NCBI RefSeq assembly: GCF_025421715.1
Contig: NZ_JAOEFC010000002.1
Span: 806,001 to 870,000 of the forward strand
Direction: 5' to 3'
Length of the DNA stretch: 64,000 bases
DNA from: Microbacterium festucae
GTDB lineage: Bacteria > Actinomycetota > Actinomycetes > Actinomycetales > Microbacteriaceae
Shown: positions 41,201 through 50,189 of the stretch, one piece after another
Position numbering within the stretch: position 1 is the stretch's first letter
How the letters are laid out: every line of letters begins with the position of its first letter
Position numbers and translations under genes: made by a program
The notes under the pieces: generated by a model
What the model was told of the DNA's origin: nothing
Database searches by the model: none
Seen by the model: only the letters and a program-made list of their open reading frames with translations

Positions 41201-44160
41201 TGCTGGCCGCCGAGTCCGACCCCAGCCCGGTGACCTTCAGCGACTACCTGCAGCTGCAGGCCGGCAGCACCAGCCAGGCCGTGGTGCGCCCCGCCGACAA
41301 CGACATCGACCCCGCCGGCGGTGAGCTGACGCTCGTGTCGGTGGCCCCCAACGCGGTGCCCGACACCGACGAGTACGCGCAGCTGCAGGCGATGCTCGGC
41401 GAGGTCGACGACGGCCAGGTCACCATCCGCGCCGGCGACGTGCCCGGCACCTACGCGTTCACCTACACCGTCACCAACGACGCCCGCGACACCTCGATCG
41501 GCATGATCGTCGTCAAGGTCGTGCGCGACCGGGTGGCCGACTACCCGGTCGTCTCCGACACCACCCTCACCATCGAGACCCGCGACGCGTTCGCCGACGG
41601 GGTCGACGTGCTCGACGGCAAGGTGGCCTGGAACACCGGCGACGTGTCGGGGCTCACCCTGTCGCTGTGGGGATCGCATCCCGGCATCCGGGTGTCGGGA
41701 TGGGAGATCTCGGGCGCCGTGCCCGAAGAGTCGCTGCTCATCCCGTTCCAGGTCAGCGGCACCTCCTTCGACGGCCAGGCCGTCACCTCCTACGGGTTCC
41801 TGCGGGTGCCCGGCGACCGCGACGTGCGTCTGAGCCTGCGCGCCGACGCCAGCCGGATCGACGTGCTCGAGAACCAGTCGGCCGACCTCGACATGGCCGC
41901 CGCGGTCGCCGTGCCCGCGGGCGCGTCGCTCGTGGTCGACGCCGACGGCGTGCGCGCCGGCGGCGGCCGCCCCGCGGGCACCTGCACGGTCGTGTCGGGC
42001 ACGACCATCCGCTACACCGCCGGGGCCGGCGCCCCCTGGACCGACACCTGCATCGTGCCGGTGCGCCTCGACATCCAGGACGCGCCCACCTTCCTCACGG
42101 TGCGCGTCGACGTCGAGGCCGAACAACCCGAGCCGGTGCTGCGCAGCGCTTCGCTGACGGTGAGCCCGGGGTCCTCCGCCACCTACAACCTGCAGGACAT
42201 GGTCGGCTGGGCGGGCAAGGAGGACTACTCGAGCCTGCAATACGACCTCGCCTACCGCGGCGACCAGTTCACGGTGACCCGCGACGGCCAGAACGTCACC
42301 GTCACCGCCGCCGACGCCGCCCGCCCCGGCCGCGAGGAGGCGGCCGTGCTGGCCCTGCCGAGCCACCCCTCGGCGCGTCCCGCGGCCCTGAACCTCGTCG
42401 TCGGCCCCGCCCCGTCGCTGCTGCCCAAGGGCGGCTCGACGGCGCAGACCTGCTCGCAGGCCGGCGGCAACACCTCGTGCACCATCACCGTCATCGGCGC
42501 CGCCGGCGAGGTCAACCCGCTGCCGGGCACCCCGCTGACCCTGGTGTCGGTCACCGACCCGGTCGCCTGCCCCGGGGTGTCGTTCCGCCTCGCCGGCCCC
42601 GGCGTCGTGCGCGCCTCGTGGGGCGCCGAGACTCCGGGCGCCGCCGACTGCACCGGCGCGTTCACCGTCGCCGACGCGCAGGGCCGGCAGTCCAGCGGCG
42701 ACCGCGACGGCCGCGTCACCCTCGACCTGCAGGGCCTGCCCGCCGCCCCCACCCGCGTCGACTGGACCGGCTACACCAGCACCGGCGTGACGCTGCGCGT
42801 CATCGGCGGGTCGCCGTCGTACCCGTCGATCGACGGCTACCGCATCACCGCATCCGGCCGCGTCGTGGCCACCTGCGACGCGTCGGGCGCGTGCCCGGCC
42901 ATCAGCGCGCCCGCCGGCGAGCGCATCACCTACCAGGCCCGCTCGTTCAACGCGGTCGGCGAATCGCGCACCGCCGTCGAGGTCACCGCCTGGTCGTACG
43001 CCTCCCCCGCCGCCCCCACGTCGGGCACGTTCGAGCCGACGCCCAACGGCACCACCGGCGGCGTGGCGACGATCACCGTCAGCGGCATCGACACGTCCAC
43101 CGGCTTCATCCGCCTGGCCGGCGGCTCCGGGGGCGAGGTGACCCTGCCGGTGCGCGGCGACACGGTGGTCTTCCGCGATTACGTGATCGGCTCCAACGCG
43201 CCCACCACCCTCACCGCCACCCCGCTCACCCGCTTCGACCTGCCCTCGGTGCCCGGCGGCTCGCAAGAGGGCTCGGCGCTCTCCTTCCGCGCCAACGGCA
43301 TCGGGGCGCCCGGCCTCGGGCTCGAGGTCACCGCCTCGCGCAGCAGCGAAGACGGCTCGGTCACCGCCACGGCCACCGTCACCGCCAACGGCGTGGGCGA
43401 GCGCATCCTCGTCGGGTTCACCGACGGGGCGATCTGCCGCCCGTCGGATGCCGTCGCCGCCGGCGGCGGCACCGCGTCGGCCACCTTCCCCGCACCGCTG
43501 TGGCAGGAGAAGCAGGTGAAGGCGTGCGCCGTCACCGAGTACAAGGGCCGCGGCTTCGGCGTCACCGAGCAGACCGGCGCGGCGACCCCGGTCGCCACCG
43601 TCGCCACCCCGCGCGGCGATGCCACCTACACCGTGCGCGCCGATGCCCGCGGCAGCGACGGCGGCCGCACGTTCGAGTGGACCCGGGTCGACGCGCCGAC
43701 GCTGTCGGCCACCCGCCCCTTCACCGTGCGCTACTCGGGCGCCGGCATCCAGACCGGCGACTTCGGGCAGCTGTTCCGCCTCGGCGCCTCGCCCGGGCCG
43801 ATCACCGCGGCCGCCTGCCACCCGCTGTTCGGCTGCAGCGACGAGATCGCCGTCACCCCCACCGGCGCCGCCTACACCGCCGCGGTCACCTTCCCCGCGC
43901 AGTGCCGCAGCGAAGACGCCGCAGCGCCCCGCCCGACGGTGAGCGCCAACCCGAGCGACTACGCGCTGACGACCACGTCGGTGAAGGATGCCGACGGCGT
44001 CGTCACCTGGACGTACGAGCTGCGCTGGCAGGGCCAGCTGACGGGCCTCAACGCCCTCGTCGGCGGCGATGCCTACGTGCTCGAGTGCGCGCCCCCGCCG
44101 CCCCCGCCCGCAGAGCCGGATCCGGAGCCGGAGCCGCCGGCTCCGCCGACGACCCCCTGA
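38206..44160 (+). CDS. Giant membrane-anchored extracellular protein with propeller-like, Ig-like and FN3 regions
   Basis: 1984 residues. One N-terminal membrane helix (about 14-37) anchors it with the bulk outside. Residues about 45-395 contain repeated strands such as LLVFRTDLGAVYAATL, WILLDETTGDLRVRGR and AYLADTDGLVRIDLDAGG, which look like a beta-propeller. From about 405 come tandem Ig/cadherin-like domains beginning with PVAVDDAFGVRAG (405), PIAVDDAVTVRAG (810), GRVLSGEAVRIPFDAFAADPDGD (908) and TFSDYLQLQAGS (1008). A fibronectin-III-like unit begins near 1510. Many paired cysteines occur after 1650 and the C-terminus is Pro/Glu-rich. There is no LPxTG or second membrane helix. It may be a structural or adhesive cell-envelope protein handled by the MoxR/DUF58 machine; the function is unproven. 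Confidence 0.88.
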   Translation: MAAPQPEARRRPRVSTIIGAGAVAVTAALVVTLAVVWPGFDARQTPVDDGTVWAVQTGAADGYARVNLELGELDTVKTAENASALAQTSDRVFVFSDGDTQFADVDLTAPIDLLATTEDAYTRTPAGTQDVASGGDLLVFRTDLGAVYAATLSGGGDAIAIDPYADAQVEPGQERPRFAADAVAVSPTGILFAYSAAEARIIRADARTGRILGDDPVASAPAAVQLSSVADRWILLDETTGDLRVRGRDEPIPTAAQAGARLQRSAAEAGPAYLADTDGLVRIDLDAGGAERVVDENLGTPAAPTPFLGSVHAAWLREGAGGGSLWSSEDGVVRGLDYGAGVLGDQITPEFVGNATRIALNEQTSGWVWTVPDGAIIPSSQQWDLQEQSESSQEQDTVSERVIDPKPPVAVDDAFGVRAGAATLLPVLLNDHDPNEDVLSIDPASVTGLDPAFGTVGFAGAEQQLAVQVAPGATGSATFSYRVTDGTTSDGLYSAPATVTLTVAASDQNSPPVWCGVEGCLAEPPRPTVEPGGTVTVDALQGWVDPEGDPIYLVDAVGPGEGSVAAQPDGTVTFQHGDPNATAEFEAPIALTVADARGATAQTTLTVSVTAAPEFTAGSFAVVGVAGSPVEVDVAPHVTGASGPPQLTKTAVLDEAGATVTPNATGLTMEVGAAAPGSYLVQYTVRDARGEATGLVRVTMRDPATAVISTPPLTAFVRPSEDAAVDVFGPVVNPAGLVLLLSDLRPESDPRASLSVDLVGQSIIRVSGSTDSGEPGTLGVVRYTLSDGSGSAAATAEGELTVILLPAPTASRPIAVDDAVTVRAGAQIDIPALRNDSAPAAALVALDPSQIVNESGAGLAFASGRTVRYLAPDEPGTYAIGYRIFRLGFPEATDDARIIVTVVGDESNRPPLPGILEGRVLSGEAVRIPFDAFAADPDGDAVTLDRIVDQPREGTAAISAEGDAIIYTSREGFSGQDAFTYQVRDAEGATGTAQVRVGVLAAESDPSPVTFSDYLQLQAGSTSQAVVRPADNDIDPAGGELTLVSVAPNAVPDTDEYAQLQAMLGEVDDGQVTIRAGDVPGTYAFTYTVTNDARDTSIGMIVVKVVRDRVADYPVVSDTTLTIETRDAFADGVDVLDGKVAWNTGDVSGLTLSLWGSHPGIRVSGWEISGAVPEESLLIPFQVSGTSFDGQAVTSYGFLRVPGDRDVRLSLRADASRIDVLENQSADLDMAAAVAVPAGASLVVDADGVRAGGGRPAGTCTVVSGTTIRYTAGAGAPWTDTCIVPVRLDIQDAPTFLTVRVDVEAEQPEPVLRSASLTVSPGSSATYNLQDMVGWAGKEDYSSLQYDLAYRGDQFTVTRDGQNVTVTAADAARPGREEAAVLALPSHPSARPAALNLVVGPAPSLLPKGGSTAQTCSQAGGNTSCTITVIGAAGEVNPLPGTPLTLVSVTDPVACPGVSFRLAGPGVVRASWGAETPGAADCTGAFTVADAQGRQSSGDRDGRVTLDLQGLPAAPTRVDWTGYTSTGVTLRVIGGSPSYPSIDGYRITASGRVVATCDASGACPAISAPAGERITYQARSFNAVGESRTAVEVTAWSYASPAAPTSGTFEPTPNGTTGGVATITVSGIDTSTGFIRLAGGSGGEVTLPVRGDTVVFRDYVIGSNAPTTLTATPLTRFDLPSVPGGSQEGSALSFRANGIGAPGLGLEVTASRSSEDGSVTATATVTANGVGERILVGFTDGAICRPSDAVAAGGGTASATFPAPLWQEKQVKACAVTEYKGRGFGVTEQTGAATPVATVATPRGDATYTVRADARGSDGGRTFEWTRVDAPTLSATRPFTVRYSGAGIQTGDFGQLFRLGASPGPITAAACHPLFGCSDEIAVTPTGAAYTAAVTFPAQCRSEDAAAPRPTVSANPSDYALTTTSVKDADGVVTWTYELRWQGQLTGLNALVGGDAYVLECAPPPPPPAEPDPEPEPPAPPTTP

Positions 44161-44218
44161 CGCCCCTCCGCGCACACCGCCCCGCCGACTCCCCCCGTCG
44201 CCCCTCGAGAGGACCCCG

Positions 44219-45184
44219 ATGACCGTCACCCCCGAGCAGACCGCCTGGTTCCAGGAGACCTTCGCCAAGCTCGTCGACAACGTCGAGCAGGTCGTGCTGG
44301 GCAAGCGCCACGTCGTCGAGCTCGCCTTCACCGCGATGCTCTCCGAAGGCCACCTGCTGCTGGAAGACGTGCCCGGCACCGGAAAGACCTCGCTCGCCCG
44401 GGCGATGGGCCAGTCGGTGCAGGGCACGAGCACCCGCATCCAGTTCACGCCCGACCTGCTGCCGGGCGATGTCACCGGCATCACCGTGTACGACCAGCGC
44501 GGCGGCACGTTCGAGTTCCACCAGGGACCGGTGTTCGCCAACATCGTGCTGGCCGACGAGATCAACCGCGCCTCCCCCAAGACGCAGTCGGCGCTGCTGG
44601 AGGTCATGGAGGAGGGCCAGGTCACCGTCGACGGCGTCACCCGCCGGGTCGGTGTGCCCTTCCTGGTGGTCGCGACGCAGAACCCCGTCGAGCAGGCCGG
44701 CACCTACCGCCTGCCCGAGGCGCAGCTCGACCGCTTCCTCATGAAGACGACGCTCGGCTACCCCGACCACGCCGCGACCGTGCGCATCCTCGAAGGCACC
44801 GCCACCGCCCGCCGCGAGGTCACCCCGGTGATCACCCCGCAGGGCGTGGTGGGGATGGCCGACATCGCCCGCGACGTCTACCTCAACCCCCTCGTGCTCG
44901 ACTACATCGCCCGCATCGTGGAGGCCACGCGCCTGGCCACCCAGGTGCGCCTGGGGGTGAGCGTGCGCGGCGCGCTCGCGCTCACCAAGGCCGCCAAGAC
45001 CTGGGCGGTCGCCCACGGCCGCGGCTATGTGACCCCCGACGATGTGAAGGCCCTCGCCGAGCCGGTGCTCGCCCACCGCCTCATCCTCGACCCCGAGGCG
45101 GAGTTCGACGGCGTCACCGCGGGCGCGGTGATCGGTCAGGTCATGCTCGACACCGCGCCGCCGAGCCAGCGAGAGGGCGACTGA
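44219..45184 (+). CDS. MoxR-family AAA+ ATPase
   Basis: 321 residues. Walker A LEDVPGTGKTSLARAM (52-58), the FTPDLLPGDVTGITVYD block diagnostic of MoxR, Walker B NIVLADEINRASPKTQSALLEVMEE (Asp113, Glu114), sensor 1 VVATQNPVEQAGTYRLPEAQLDRFL and sensor 2 in the C-terminal lid (LGVSVRGALALTKAAKTWA). MoxR ATPases act as chaperones that load or activate protein complexes together with DUF58/VWA partners. The ATG at 44219 follows GAGAGGA; 58 nt separate it from the giant gene. The next gene encodes the DUF58 partner 7 nt downstream. Confidence 0.96.
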   Translation: MTVTPEQTAWFQETFAKLVDNVEQVVLGKRHVVELAFTAMLSEGHLLLEDVPGTGKTSLARAMGQSVQGTSTRIQFTPDLLPGDVTGITVYDQRGGTFEFHQGPVFANIVLADEINRASPKTQSALLEVMEEGQVTVDGVTRRVGVPFLVVATQNPVEQAGTYRLPEAQLDRFLMKTTLGYPDHAATVRILEGTATARREVTPVITPQGVVGMADIARDVYLNPLVLDYIARIVEATRLATQVRLGVSVRGALALTKAAKTWAVAHGRGYVTPDDVKALAEPVLAHRLILDPEAEFDGVTAGAVIGQVMLDTAPPSQREGD

Positions 45185-45191
45185 CGCCCCG

Positions 45192-46550
45192 ATGAGCCCC
45201 GACACCGAGCTGCGCTTCACCCGCACCACCGGCCACACCGGTGCCGCGGGTGTCACGCGCACCCGCTACGCCACCTCCAGCACCTCCACGGCGCTGGCGG
45301 TGCAGGGCATCCGCTCCTGGCGGCGGGTGCGGGCGGGCGCCGTGGCGGCGTGGTCGGCGGTGCGGCACACCCTCACCCCCGCCGGCTGGCTGCTGGTGGC
45401 CGGGGTCGCGTTCGGGCTCGGGCTGGGGCTCGCCTTCGGGTGGCTCGAGTTCGTCGCCGGCGGCGTCATCGCCGCGGTGCTGCTGCTGCTGTCGGTGCCG
45501 TTCCTGTTCAGTGCCCGCTCCTACGACGTCGACCTCACCCTCGGCCACGACCGTGTGGTGGCCGGCACCCAGGTGGCGGGCATCCTCAGCGTCGTCAACA
45601 TCGGTCGCGGCATCACCCTGCCCGGCCGCATCGACATCCCGGTGGGCGAGGGCCTGGTCGACGTGTACGTGCCGATGCTGCGCCACGACCACCGCCACGA
45701 AGAGCAGGTCGTCGTCCCCACCCACCGGCGGGGCGTCATCCAGGTGGGGCCGGCGCGCACGGTGCGCGGCGACCCGCTCGGCATCCTCCGCCGCGAGGCG
45801 GCGTGGGAAGACGTGCACACCCTCTACGTGCACCCGGTCACCACCCCGCTGCTGTCGACGAGCGCCGGATTCATCCGCGACCTCGAGGGCAGCGCGTCGC
45901 GCACCGTCGTCGACGCCGACATCTCGTTCCACGCCATCCGCGCCTACGTGCCCGGCGACGCGCAGCGACAGGTGCACTGGAAGTCGACCGCCAAGACCGG
46001 CACCCTCATGGTGCGCCAGTACGAGGAGACCCGGCGCTCGCGCATGGTGATCGCCCTGGCCACCGCCGAGCACGAGTACGCCACCGAAGAGGAGTTCGAG
46101 CTGGCCGTCAGCACCGCCGCCTCGATCGGCGTGCGCGGCATCCGCGACGGGCGCGACGTCGATGTCGTCACCGGCGGCATCGTGCCCGAGTTCGTGCGCA
46201 CGAACGTGCGCACCATCCGCGAGCTCACCACCATCAGCGCCCGCACCCTGCTCGACGACCTGTCGGGCGTGGAGACCGGGCCCCGGGTGAGCCCGCTGGG
46301 AGATGTCACGTCGCTGGCCGCAGAGACCCACCCCGACGCCTCGATCGCGTTCCTGGTGTGCGGCTCGACCCAGACCGCGCGCGCCATCCAGGCCGCCGCG
46401 CTGGCCTTCCCCTCCGACGTCGGGGTCTGCGCCATCGTCTGCAACCCCGAGGCAGAGCCCGCCATGCGGCGCCTGGGCTCGATGACGGTGCTGTCGGTGG
46501 GACTGCTCGACGACGTGCGCCAGCTGCTCTCGCGGGGAGCTCAGACGTGA
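45192..46550 (+). CDS. DUF58 membrane protein (MoxR partner)
   Basis: 452 residues. About 60 cytosolic residues and two membrane helices (about 63-81, 86-106) are followed by a beta domain and the DUF58 signature DISFHAIRAYVPGDAQRQVHWKSTAKTGTLMVRQYEETRRSRMVIAL, then a VWA-like Rossmann region (EFELAVSTAASIGVRGIRDGRDVDVVTGG). DUF58 proteins are encoded with MoxR in nearly all such loci and are thought to be acted on by it. Its stop is 13 nt from the TgpA-like gene. Confidence 0.93.
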   Translation: MSPDTELRFTRTTGHTGAAGVTRTRYATSSTSTALAVQGIRSWRRVRAGAVAAWSAVRHTLTPAGWLLVAGVAFGLGLGLAFGWLEFVAGGVIAAVLLLLSVPFLFSARSYDVDLTLGHDRVVAGTQVAGILSVVNIGRGITLPGRIDIPVGEGLVDVYVPMLRHDHRHEEQVVVPTHRRGVIQVGPARTVRGDPLGILRREAAWEDVHTLYVHPVTTPLLSTSAGFIRDLEGSASRTVVDADISFHAIRAYVPGDAQRQVHWKSTAKTGTLMVRQYEETRRSRMVIALATAEHEYATEEEFELAVSTAASIGVRGIRDGRDVDVVTGGIVPEFVRTNVRTIRELTTISARTLLDDLSGVETGPRVSPLGDVTSLAAETHPDASIAFLVCGSTQTARAIQAAALAFPSDVGVCAIVCNPEAEPAMRRLGSMTVLSVGLLDDVRQLLSRGAQT

Positions 46551-46563
46551 GCGGGGCGGGATC

Positions 46564-49101
46564 ATGACCGGTCCGCTGCCCGTGCGCCGGCGCTCGCGAC
46601 GCGCCGAACGCCTCTCGCCGCGCTTCCTCATCGTGGGCGCGCTGCTGCTGGACGCCCTGTTCCTCGTGGGCGCGCTGGCGGTGTGGCCGCTGCACCGCGA
46701 CCCCGCCCTGCTGATCGCGATCGGCGTCGCCCTGGTGCTGGCCCACCTCATCGCGCTGGCCGGCCTGCGCTGGTCGTGGAACGGCTGGTGGCTGGCGCTG
46801 GTCACCTTCGCGGCCTACGTCGTGGTGGGAGTGCCGGTGGCGGCGCCCACCATGCTCGGCAGCATGCCGCAGCTGGTGGCGGCGCTGCGGGCGGTCGTGA
46901 CCGCACCGGTCACGGGGTGGAAGGATCTCCTCACCCTCGAGCTCCCCCTCGGCGCCTACCAGGCCACCCTCGCCCCCACCTTCCTGCTGTTCCTCGCCGT
47001 TCCCGTCGCGGCCCTGTCGCTGGCCTGGCGCGCGCGACGGCTGTGGGTGCTCGCGCCCCTCGTCGGTCTGCTGCTTCCCGCCTACGGCGTGCTGTTCGGG
47101 GCGGGCACGCTGCGGGCGGCGCTGCGGATCGAGGGCACCGTGCTCCCCGGCCTCGCGGAGCTGCTGGTGGGCGCCGGGTCGATCCTCCTCGCCCTCGCCT
47201 TCCTGGTGTGGCGCACCGTCGACGAGCGCCGCCGCGCCGTGCGGGCGGCCGAGGCCGCCACCGGCATCCGCACCACCGGTCGCAGCTCGTCGGCCCTCGC
47301 GGCCCGCTCCGGCATCGCGATCGGCATGATCCTCGCCGCGGTGGCGGTGTCGGCGGTGGTGGCGCCGTGGGCCCTGGCCGACCAGCCCCGCCAGGTGCTG
47401 CGCACCGCCGTCGACCCGCGCCTCACCCTCGACCGCGAGCTCAGCCCCCTCACCCAGTACCGTGCGTTCTTCACCGACGACCGCTTCGACGAGGTGCTCT
47501 TCGAGGTGCAGACCGATGCCGACGTCGACCGGGTGCGCCTGGCGACGATGTCGTTCTACGACGGCCAGGTCGCCCGCGTCACCGACCCGACCGCCCCCGG
47601 CTCCGACCAGACCACCGCGTTCGTGCGCGTGCCCTCGCGGCTTCCCGCCCCCATCGGCGGCGAACCGGTGTCGGCGCGCGTCGAGATCGCCGGCTACCGG
47701 GGCGTGTGGGTGCCCACCGTGGGCGCTCTCACCGGCATCGACTTCGGCGGTGCCGACGCCGCCGCCCGCGCCGACGGCTTCTTCTACAACGCGGCCACCC
47801 GCACCGGGGTGGAGCTCTCGGGCGGGGGGCTCGGCACCGGCGTCTCGTACGTGCAGCAGGGGGCGACGGATGCCACCGGCACGGGCCTGGCCGATCTGAC
47901 CCCGGGCCGGGAGGCGCCGCAGCTGCCCGCCGAGGTGGTGCCGGCGAGCCTCGTCGAGTGGATGGCCGCGCAGAACGCCGCCACCGGCGGCGCGGGCCTG
48001 GCCCAGCTGGTGGAGACGCTGCGCGCGCGCGGGTTCCTCAGTCACTCCCTCACCGCCGACGGCGCCGCCGACTGGCGCGCCGCGCTCGGTGGCGCCGGCT
48101 TCGAACCCAGTCGCGCCGGGCACTCCACCGGCCGCATCGACGACATGTTCACGGCGCTCCTGCAGCGGCAGAACGACGTGGGCGGCGACGACGACGCGCT
48201 GCTGGTGGCCGCCGTCGGCGACGACGAGCAGTTCGCCGTGGCCACCGCGATGATCGCCGACCAGCTGGGTTTCGCCGCCCGCATCGTGCTGGGCGCACGT
48301 CTGACCGCCGGCGACGACGCGGCGATCCCGGCCTGCGTCGACGGCCTCTGCCGCGGCGGCAACATGACCGCCTGGGTCGAGGTGCAAGACGCCGACGGCT
48401 CGTGGACGGCGGTGGACGTCACCCCGCAGCACACCGACAGCGTGGCCCCCGAAGACCTGCAGCACCGCGACCCCGAGGTGCCCACCGAGGTGCGCCCCGA
48501 CCACGCCGACACGGTGCTGCCGGGCGAGGCCAACCCCGCCGATGCCGGTCCGCGCGATGCGCCCGAGACGGCCGACCAAGTCGACCTGTCGGCGCTGTGG
48601 GCGGCGCTGCGCGGCGGCGGCATCGCGGTGCTGGCCCTCGTGATCGTGCTCGGTCCGTTCCTGCTCGTGCTGCTGCTGAAGGCCCTGCGTCGCCGCGGGC
48701 GTCGCGGCGCCGGCGACGTCGTCGAGCGGATGACCGGCGGCTGGGACGAGTTCGTCGACACCGCCGTCGACCACGGCCGCACCCCGCCCGCCCATCACAC
48801 CCGGCAGGAGCTGGCCGCCCTCTACGGCGACGGCGCCCACAGCGGCGCGGCGACCCTCGCGACCCTCGCCGACCGCTCGGTGTTCGACGTCGCGCCGCCG
48901 CCGGCGGCCGAGGCCGACCGCTTCTGGGAGATCGTCGACGCCGAGCGCACCCGGTTCGCCGCGGCGACCACCCGGTGGGGGCGCCTGCGCGCCCGGCTGT
49001 CGCTGCGCTCGCTCTGGCGGCGCGGGCCGCGCCGACCGCGGCCGCCCGCCCCGCCCCGCCCCGCCGCGCCCCCCGCCCCGTCAGAAGGAGGACCCCGATG
49101 A
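46564..49101 (+). CDS. TgpA-like membrane transglutaminase homologue, catalytically degenerate
   Basis: 845 residues. The N-terminal part has about six membrane helices (22-215 and around 250), then a large extracytoplasmic region with the transglutaminase-core fold, one helix (about 680-705) and a cytosolic Pro-rich tail. In active members the core reads G-x-C-E-x-[FY]-A and later H-A-W-x-E. Here it reads GDDEQFAVATAMIADQLGFAARIV (Asp554 in place of the Cys) and NMTAWVEV (Thr602 in place of His). Asp618 of the triad (AVDVTP) is kept. So the fold seems present but the catalytic Cys and His are gone. It is probably a scaffold or peptide-binding pseudo-enzyme. It ends overlapping the next ATG (ATGA). 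Confidence 0.88.
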   Translation: MTGPLPVRRRSRRAERLSPRFLIVGALLLDALFLVGALAVWPLHRDPALLIAIGVALVLAHLIALAGLRWSWNGWWLALVTFAAYVVVGVPVAAPTMLGSMPQLVAALRAVVTAPVTGWKDLLTLELPLGAYQATLAPTFLLFLAVPVAALSLAWRARRLWVLAPLVGLLLPAYGVLFGAGTLRAALRIEGTVLPGLAELLVGAGSILLALAFLVWRTVDERRRAVRAAEAATGIRTTGRSSSALAARSGIAIGMILAAVAVSAVVAPWALADQPRQVLRTAVDPRLTLDRELSPLTQYRAFFTDDRFDEVLFEVQTDADVDRVRLATMSFYDGQVARVTDPTAPGSDQTTAFVRVPSRLPAPIGGEPVSARVEIAGYRGVWVPTVGALTGIDFGGADAAARADGFFYNAATRTGVELSGGGLGTGVSYVQQGATDATGTGLADLTPGREAPQLPAEVVPASLVEWMAAQNAATGGAGLAQLVETLRARGFLSHSLTADGAADWRAALGGAGFEPSRAGHSTGRIDDMFTALLQRQNDVGGDDDALLVAAVGDDEQFAVATAMIADQLGFAARIVLGARLTAGDDAAIPACVDGLCRGGNMTAWVEVQDADGSWTAVDVTPQHTDSVAPEDLQHRDPEVPTEVRPDHADTVLPGEANPADAGPRDAPETADQVDLSALWAALRGGGIAVLALVIVLGPFLLVLLLKALRRRGRRGAGDVVERMTGGWDEFVDTAVDHGRTPPAHHTRQELAALYGDGAHSGAATLATLADRSVFDVAPPPAAEADRFWEIVDAERTRFAAATTRWGRLRARLSLRSLWRRGPRRPRPPAPPRPAAPPAPSEGGPR

Positions 49102-50189
49102 TCCCCCCCGTCACCACCGTCCTGCTGCTGGGTGCGTCGGTCGTCGTCGGCCTCGCGCTGTACGTCTGGACGGCGCTGGCGCTGTCGGCCCTGTTCGCCA
49201 AGGCGGGCGTCTCGCGCGGCCAGGCCTGGGTGCCGGTGCTCAACGTCTGGGTGCTGTTCGTGCTCGCGGGGCTGCCGGGGTGGTGGGCGATCGCGATCGC
49301 CGCGCTGGTGATCGTCGGCGGCGTGGCCACGGCGATCCTCGGCACGACGCTGGCGGCAGCGGCCGTCGACGCCTCCTTCGGGGGCGACGTCGCCGGCGCG
49401 CAGAGCGCCGCCACCGTGGCCACGCTCGTGCCCGCGCTCATCTGGCTCGTGCTGCTGATCCCCGTCGTCGTCCTCCACGTGCGCATGCTGCTCGGCATCG
49501 GCCGCCGCCTCGGCTTCGGCGCGGGGTACGCGGTGCTCGGCGTGGTGCTGTTCCCGGTGTGGGCGAGCCTGGCCGGGTGGGGGTCGGCGCGCTGGGACGA
49601 GCCGGCGCCCGCCGCGCCCGAACCCACGACCGAGGCGGAGGCCGCGCTTCCGGCACTGGCGCCCTTCACCCCCGGGGCCGCGCCGGTCGCCGGGATGCCG
49701 GCGGCGACGTTCGCCCCCGCACCGCCCGCCCCCGCGCCGGCGCCCCTTCCCGGCCCCGAGCCCGAGCCGGTCGCCGCACCGCCCGCCACCGGAGCGTGGG
49801 CACCGGCCGCCGCCTCCCCCGCCACCGCCGCCGCCGCCGGCGACGACGTCGACGAGCGCACCGCGATCGCCCCGCCCCGGGCCGCCTGGCGGCTCGAAGT
49901 GCCGGGGGCCGTCGTGCCGCTCGTGGCCGACGCGGTCGTGCTCGGCCGCAACCCCGCCGCCCCCGCCGGCGTCGACGGGGCGCAGCTGGTGCCCATCGAC
50001 GACGCCACCCGCACCGTCTCCAAGACGCACGCGCTGCTGCGCCGCACCGGCGCGGGGTGGACGCTGGTCGACCTCGGCTCGACCAACGGCGTCTTCCTCC
50101 CCGGCGAGCGCGAGGTGACCGCCCCCACGCCGGTCACCGGCGCCTTCTTCCTGGGCGACGCCGCCCTCGCCCTGGTGGGGCCCTCGTGA
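49098..50189 (+). CDS. Membrane FHA-domain protein
   Basis: 363 residues, strong GAAGGAGGA ribosome site. The N-terminal 160 residues form a small membrane domain of about four helices (VTTVLLLGASVVVGLALYVW; AWVPVLNVWVLFVLAGLPGWWAIAIAALVIVGG; ALIWLVLLIPVVVLHVRMLLGIG), resembling DUF5684/RDD-like signal-peptidase-associated proteins. A Pro/Ala linker of about 100 residues ends in DDVDERTAIAPPRAAW. The C-terminal FHA (about 270-363) has VLGRNPAAP, RTVSKTHALLRRTG and DLGSTNGVFL. It can recruit a phosphothreonine protein to the membrane. It overlaps both neighbours by ATGA/GTGA. Confidence 0.88.
   Translation: MIPPVTTVLLLGASVVVGLALYVWTALALSALFAKAGVSRGQAWVPVLNVWVLFVLAGLPGWWAIAIAALVIVGGVATAILGTTLAAAAVDASFGGDVAGAQSAATVATLVPALIWLVLLIPVVVLHVRMLLGIGRRLGFGAGYAVLGVVLFPVWASLAGWGSARWDEPAPAAPEPTTEAEAALPALAPFTPGAAPVAGMPAATFAPAPPAPAPAPLPGPEPEPVAAPPATGAWAPAAASPATAAAAGDDVDERTAIAPPRAAWRLEVPGAVVPLVADAVVLGRNPAAPAGVDGAQLVPIDDATRTVSKTHALLRRTGAGWTLVDLGSTNGVFLPGEREVTAPTPVTGAFFLGDAALALVGPS

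Noticed and set aside
39550-44703. A 1717-codon minus-strand open frame opposite the giant Ig-like gene
   Set aside because: It mirrors the third-position GC bias of the plus-strand gene and has Gly/Arg/Val/His-rich low-complexity translation. The plus-strand product has clear domains and a membrane anchor.
46564-49101. An active transglutaminase/protease
   Set aside because: The catalytic Cys and His positions are Asp and Thr, so activity by the usual mechanism is unlikely.
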